Assembly (NCBI GenBank): GCA_030690365.1 | Contig: JAUYGX010000071.1 | Location: forward strand, 1-40,720 | DNA from: Bacteroidales bacterium | GTDB lineage: Bacteria > Bacteroidota > Bacteroidia > Bacteroidales > F082 | DNA length: 40,720 bases | Direction of reading: 5' to 3' | In this document: one piece after another, positions 37,701 through 40,720 of the stretch | Layout of the letters: each line of letters opens with the position of its first letter | Numbering within the stretch: the stretch's first letter is position 1 | Program-made: the position numbers and the translations under genes | The notes under the pieces: generated by a model | Database searches by the model: none | What the model saw: the letters and a program-made list of their open reading frames with translations, nothing else | What the model was told of the DNA's origin: nothing

Positions 37701-38134
37701 TACCGTTTGGTAATCACCTTTTCGGCCAACGCCTCAGGATACGTTACCACGATGGTTTTGCGGTCGTCGTTCATAAACCGTTTCAATACCTCGGTCCGCG
37801 AAAGCTGGTATGAAGCATCGGTGTTTTCGGGTTCGTAGGGTCGTTTGTACGAAGTAGGATAGAAAAGTACTTTTTTCTGGTTGTAGTCGGTATCGCTGTC
37901 GCTGAGAAGTCGCTCCAGGTCGTTGTAAAAGTAAGCAGCCTGCTCTTTGTCGGGAACCACGAAAACATGTTGTTGTTTACCGCTGTGTTCAAAAATTCCG
38001 GCAATAACAAAGGCAATTCCGGAACCACTGATCCCGGAAAGTTGAACATGTACCTGGGTTTGCTCAAGATGCTTATGCAGTGTTTCCACCTTTGGATGCT
38101 GTGCAAATTGAGCTGATAAATTAACCGACTTCAT
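34757..38134 (-). CDS. mfd: Transcription-repair coupling factor Mfd
   Basis: A 1125-residue ATP-dependent translocase that removes RNA polymerase stalled at DNA damage and recruits UvrA. The N-terminal UvrB-like domains (about 1-330) are followed by the CarD/RID polymerase-interaction domain (about 440-520, LTPGDFVTHIDHGVGRFDGL). The RecG-like motor has Walker A GDVGFGKTE (596-604), DEEQ (697-700), TLTATPIPRTL and QLRGRVGRS, and the C-terminal TRCF domain completes it. The length is normal. It is monocistronic, reading away from galE, with a perfect -7 box at 38152-38159. The 232 bases after its stop (34525-34756) hold only the promoter region of the lamin-tail gene. Confidence 0.97.
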   Translation of the reverse strand: MKSVNLSAQFAQHPKVETLHKHLEQTQVHVQLSGISGSGIAFVIAGIFEHSGKQQHVFVVPDKEQAAYFYNDLERLLSDSDTDYNQKKVLFYPTSYKRPYEPENTDASYQLSRTEVLKRFMNDDRKTIVVTYPEALAEKVITKRYLAKNLMKLKQGEEVSLDFLVDLLSEFAFEAVDFVAEPGQFAIRGGIVDVFSFSNDHPYRIEFFGDEVESIRTFGPATQLSLQNLQRITLLPNVQDRMIKEERVDFLDYVPANTLFWFDDIDLTHKRIEEEFQKAIASFERLSDKENKPDPVHLFVDGQHFMQQITSVTTIQYNGADRFNDSQGFAFHQKPQPSFNKNFNLLIENLHQKHEEGFQSLIFSDNPKQTERLYSIFEDLQADKPEEEKVRFTAVNHSISQGFIDEDLKILYFTDHQLFDRYHRFKLREGFGRKESITLKELYDLTPGDFVTHIDHGVGRFDGLQMIDNNGKKQEAIRLIYKNNDLLYVSIHSLHRISKYIGKDGTPPTLNKLGSATWSNLKNKTKKKVKDIARDLIKLYAQRKSDSGFQFTPDTYLQNELEASFIYEDTPDQIKATVDFKKDMEASYPMDRLVCGDVGFGKTEIAVRAAFKAVTDSKQVAVLVPTTILALQHFKTFGDRLKDFPVTVDYINRFKSAKEQKETLDRLHEGKIDILIGTHRILSKDIEFKNLGLFIVDEEQKFGVAAKEKLRQKSTNVDTLTLTATPIPRTLQFSLMGARDLSIINTPPPNRYPVHTEIRSFGEEVISDAINYEVSRGGQVFFVHNRVNNILDVYEMLHKFIPGVRIAVAHGQMDGSKLERIMLDFIDGEYDVLLSTTIIESGLDISNANTIIINDAQNYGLSDLHQLRGRVGRSNKKAFCYLLAPPVASLTQEARKRLKALEEHSDLGSGFSIAMRDLDIRGAGNILGGEQSGFISDIGYEMYQKILDEAMQELKEAEFGEIYQDETTTNKRVHECQIETDLEILIPDNYITNITERLSIYKDLDSLESETDLVHFGQSLIDRFGPMPQPLHDLMDSMRLRWLAKNIGFVKLYLKNNRMSGYFTGAQDAPYFQSEAFGKVLGFLKENPKACVMKQVKESLTLRFEHVGSVKKALAILSDITLDRE

Positions 38135-38151
38135 GAAATTTTAATTGGGTG

Positions 38152-38159
38152 CAAAGGTA
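38152..38159 (-). promoter_or_regulatory. -7 promoter box for mfd
   Basis: TACCTTTG on the minus strand, an exact TAnnTTTG match, 17 bases before the mfd ATG at 38134. Confidence 0.55.
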
Positions 38160-38323
38160 GAAAAAGTGGGGTAAGCGAATTGTTTTAAAGCCACCTTTTA
38201 ATCCAATCTTAAAGTACTTCAAAAAGTATTTGTACTTTCCTGCAATAAAGAAGGCTGTAGTTTGTTTTTGTATATCAATGGTGGATTTTGAAATTATTGA
38301 TTTTTAATTCATCAATAAATACC

Positions 38324-38331
38324 TATTTTTG
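38324..38331 (+). promoter_or_regulatory. -7 promoter box for galE-rfbB
   Basis: TATTTTTG, an exact TAnnTTTG match, 36 bases before the galE ATG at 38368. It is in the divergent region shared with mfd. Confidence 0.5.
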
Positions 38332-38367
38332 CTTAACACGATTTAATTTCACATAAGCCTAAAGCAC

Positions 38368-39399
38368 ATGAAAATATTGGTTACCGGCGGCACGGGATTT
38401 ATTGGCTCTCATACCGTTGTAGAACTTCAAAACAGAGGGTATCAGGTGGTTATTGTGGATAACCTCTCCAATTCGGATGCTAAAATTGTCGATTCAATTG
38501 AAAAAATCACCGGAACAAGACCCACACTGGAGGTGTTTGATCTGGTGGACAGGGAAAAAACAGCCGATTTTTTCAAGCGCCACAACGATCTGAAGGGGAT
38601 TATCCATTTTGCGGCGTTCAAAGCGGTGGGCGAATCGGTGCAATTTCCATTGAAGTATTATCGCAACAACCTTGATTCGCTGGTCAATATTCTGGAAGCA
38701 ATGAAAGAAAACAACATTCCCAACTTTGTGTTTTCTTCTTCCTGTACGGTTTACGGTCAGCCGGAAGAGTTGCCAGTTTCTGAGAAAGCACCTATTCAAA
38801 AGGCAGAATCGCCTTATGGAAATACCAAGCAAATCTCGGAAGAAATCATTACCGATACAGTTAAAGTAACTGATATTCATGCCATTGCTTTGAGATATTT
38901 TAATCCCATTGGTGCACATGAAAGTGCCCTGATTGGCGAACTGCCCATTGGCGTTCCCAATAACCTGGTTCCTTTTATAACCCAGACAGCCATTGGCTTA
39001 CGTCAGCAGCTAAGTGTTTTTGGTGAAGATTATCATACCCACGATGGAACGGCGGTGCGCGATTATATCCATGTGGTGGATCTGGCCAAAGCCCATGTGG
39101 TGGCCATCGACCGGATGGTAAACCATAAAATGAAAAAACCATTGGAAATTTTTAACCTGGGAACGGGCATTGGGTACTCCGTACTGGATGTAATCAACGC
39201 TTTTGAAAAAGTTTCCGGACTTAAATTAAATTATAAAATTGTAGCCCGCCGTGAAGGAGATATTGAAAAAGTATGGGCCAACCCTGATTTTTCGAACCGG
39301 GAACTTGGCTGGAAAGCAGATCGTAACCTGGAAGAAATGGTAGATTCAGCATGGAAGTGGGAGCAGGCTTTCCGTGGGAAAACCATCAAACCCGAATAA
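38368..39399 (+). CDS. galE: UDP-glucose 4-epimerase
   Basis: A 343-residue extended short-chain dehydrogenase that interconverts UDP-glucose and UDP-galactose with bound NAD. The Rossmann motif GGTGFIGSHT (residues 7-16), the SSSCTVYG strand and the catalytic Tyr150-x-x-x-Lys154 (YGNTK) are all present, as is LRYFNPIGAH in the substrate-binding part. The length matches GalE. Its stop lies 20 bases before the ATG of rfbB, so the two sugar-nucleotide genes form a unit supplying surface polysaccharide precursors. Other UDP-sugar 4-epimerases are hard to exclude by sequence alone. Confidence 0.93.
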   Translation: MKILVTGGTGFIGSHTVVELQNRGYQVVIVDNLSNSDAKIVDSIEKITGTRPTLEVFDLVDREKTADFFKRHNDLKGIIHFAAFKAVGESVQFPLKYYRNNLDSLVNILEAMKENNIPNFVFSSSCTVYGQPEELPVSEKAPIQKAESPYGNTKQISEEIITDTVKVTDIHAIALRYFNPIGAHESALIGELPIGVPNNLVPFITQTAIGLRQQLSVFGEDYHTHDGTAVRDYIHVVDLAKAHVVAIDRMVNHKMKKPLEIFNLGTGIGYSVLDVINAFEKVSGLKLNYKIVARREGDIEKVWANPDFSNRELGWKADRNLEEMVDSAWKWEQAFRGKTIKPE

Positions 39400-39419
39400 T
39401 AACCCGAAAAATAGTACAC

Positions 39420-40472
39420 ATGAAAAAAATATTGATTACCGGTGCGGCCGGATTTATAGGCTCGCATGTAGCCCGCCTGTTTGTTAACAAATATCCTGAT
39501 TACCATATTTTCAACCTCGACAAGTTGACTTATGCCGGCAACCTCGAAAACCTGAAGGACATCGACAAAAAGCCCAACTATACGTTTATCTTGGGCGATA
39601 TTGTGAATGGTGAATTCATCCTGGATTTGTTTAAAAAGCACCAGTTTGATGGCGTTATCCACCTGGCTGCCGAGTCGCATGTGGACCGTTCTATCGAAAA
39701 TCCCATGGAATTCGTCATGACCAATGTGATTGGCACAGTGAACCTGCTGAATGCAGCCAATGCCATTTGGAAGGGAAACTATTCCGGCAAACGGTTTTAT
39801 CATGTTTCCACGGATGAAGTGTATGGCTCATTGGGAAACGAAGGCTTTTTTTATGAAAATACTGCCTACGATCCACATAGCCCGTATTCGGCTTCCAAAG
39901 CAAGCTCCGATCATTTTGTGAGAGCTTATCACGATACTTACGGACTTCCTGTCATCATTTCAAATTGTTCAAACAATTACGGGCCCAACCAGTTTCCCGA
40001 AAAGCTGATTCCCTTGTTTTTGAATAACATCCGCAACAACAAGCCATTGCCAGTTTATGGTAAAGGTGAAAATGTACGCGATTGGCTTTATGTTGAAGAC
40101 CATGCCAGGGCCATTGATGTGATTTATCATCAGGGAGTTGATGGGGAGACTTTTAATATAGGTGGTCACAATGAATGGAAAAATATCGACCTGATTAAGG
40201 TGATGTGCAAGGTGATGGACAAAAAACTGGGCCGTGTACCCGGGACCAGTGAAAAACTTATCACCTACGTTACTGACCGTGCCGGTCACGATTTGCGCTA
40301 TGCCATCGACAGCACCAAGTTGCAAAACGAGTTGGGATGGAAACCCTCACTTCAGTTTGAAGAAGGCATCGAAAAAACCATCGACTGGTACATGCAAAAT
40401 GAGGAATGGCTTAAGAATGTAACTACAGGAGCCTATCAGAAGTATTACGACAGCATGTATAAGGACAGATAG
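39420..40472 (+). CDS. rfbB: dTDP-glucose 4,6-dehydratase
   Basis: A 350-residue NAD-dependent dehydratase making dTDP-4-keto-6-deoxyglucose, the precursor of dTDP-rhamnose and other deoxysugars. Key elements are the Rossmann motif TGAAGFIGSHV, HLAAESHVDRSI, the dehydratase signature Thr131-Asp132-Glu133 followed by VYG, catalytic Tyr156-x-x-x-Lys160 (YSASK) and NCSNNYGPNQFPEKLIP. The start at 39420 (MKKILITGAAG) is clear; an in-frame ATG at 39351 lies inside galE. rfbA, rfbC and rfbD are not seen downstream before the window ends. Confidence 0.95.
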   Translation: MKKILITGAAGFIGSHVARLFVNKYPDYHIFNLDKLTYAGNLENLKDIDKKPNYTFILGDIVNGEFILDLFKKHQFDGVIHLAAESHVDRSIENPMEFVMTNVIGTVNLLNAANAIWKGNYSGKRFYHVSTDEVYGSLGNEGFFYENTAYDPHSPYSASKASSDHFVRAYHDTYGLPVIISNCSNNYGPNQFPEKLIPLFLNNIRNNKPLPVYGKGENVRDWLYVEDHARAIDVIYHQGVDGETFNIGGHNEWKNIDLIKVMCKVMDKKLGRVPGTSEKLITYVTDRAGHDLRYAIDSTKLQNELGWKPSLQFEEGIEKTIDWYMQNEEWLKNVTTGAYQKYYDSMYKDR

Positions 40473-40720
40473 GCGTCGCCCCAAACCCCTGAAGGGGATT
40501 TGGATTGTCGGTTCAATTTTAGTAATTGTTGATAATAAGGTCTGGAAATATATTAATGTGAATCATAAAGATAAATCCAAAAGTCCCCTCGTATGTTTGC
40601 AAAATTGAATAAGTAGTTAAAATAATTTATATTTAAGACAAGAAAATAGGGACAGAATAGGAGTACGAAATTCCCCTAGGCAACATTAATTGTATGCCCA
40701 CCTAAAGATAATCATCCTAT
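40473..40720. other. Gene-free window end
   Basis: 248 AT-rich bases after rfbB, including the hairpin at 40481-40503. I found no reading frame with protein-like composition on either strand and no RNA gene. Confidence 0.5.
40481..40503. repeat. Short CCCC/GGGG hairpin after rfbB
   Basis: CCAAACCCC - TGAA - GGGG, one bulged A, TTTGG. The stem is 9 bp with one bulge. There is no T-run, so it does not look like a standard terminator. It could be a dispersed intergenic REP-like unit; only this one copy is in the window. Confidence 0.5.

Overview
The window looks like a piece of a Bacteroidota chromosome, most likely from the Bacteroidales/Marinilabiliales side of the phylum; I cannot name a genus. 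The evidence is a complete type IX secretion (T9SS) core operon (porP, gldK, gldL, gldM, gldN), three proteins ending in type A T9SS sorting tails, a TonB-dependent receptor with a carboxypeptidase-like N-terminal domain, the gene order sigma-54 activator - lptE - TPR protein - secG - groES - groEL, and repeated TAnnTTTG -7 promoter boxes instead of sigma-70 -10/-35 pairs. No prophage, insertion sequence or CRISPR array is visible. Most of the DNA is ordinary core genome.

Layout. 1-907 (-): an endonuclease/exonuclease/phosphatase-family gene whose 3' half does not continue as expected at the window edge. 1096-3039 (+): LTA-synthase-like membrane sulfatase-fold protein, ending at a terminator shared with the convergent 1193-aa secreted BNR/PKD protein (3129-6710, -). 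7020-11641: TPR-M1 aminopeptidase, DUF2130 protein, small CxxC protein, tRNA-Ala(GGC) on the minus strand, and thpR. 11767-17820: T9SS core operon, closed by a strong terminator. 17937-22603: recG and pheT. 22669-27724: sigma-54 activator, lptE, TPR protein, secG (terminator), then groES-groEL (terminator). 27725-28184: structured intergenic DNA with a REP/BIME-like inverted pair, a nested hairpin and a terminator. 28185-34524 (-): a three-gene unit of lamin-tail T9SS protein, TonB-dependent receptor and two-HKD phospholipase-D-like T9SS protein. 34757-38134 (-): mfd. 38368-40472 (+): galE and rfbB for nucleotide-sugar supply. The last 250 bases hold a small hairpin repeat and no gene.

How the parts fit. 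GldK/L/M/N and PorP build the outer-membrane secretion and motor complex that would export the three tailed proteins encoded nearby. LptE and SecG serve outer-membrane LPS insertion and inner-membrane export; the chaperonin genes follow. The most interesting locus is the lamin-tail/TonB receptor/PLD trio: it reads as a possible secreted phosphodiesterase coupled to outer-membrane uptake, without a SusD partner. That function is inference. The best regulatory signal is a perfect 13-bp palindrome centred about 41 bases upstream of the predicted start of gldKLMN transcription.
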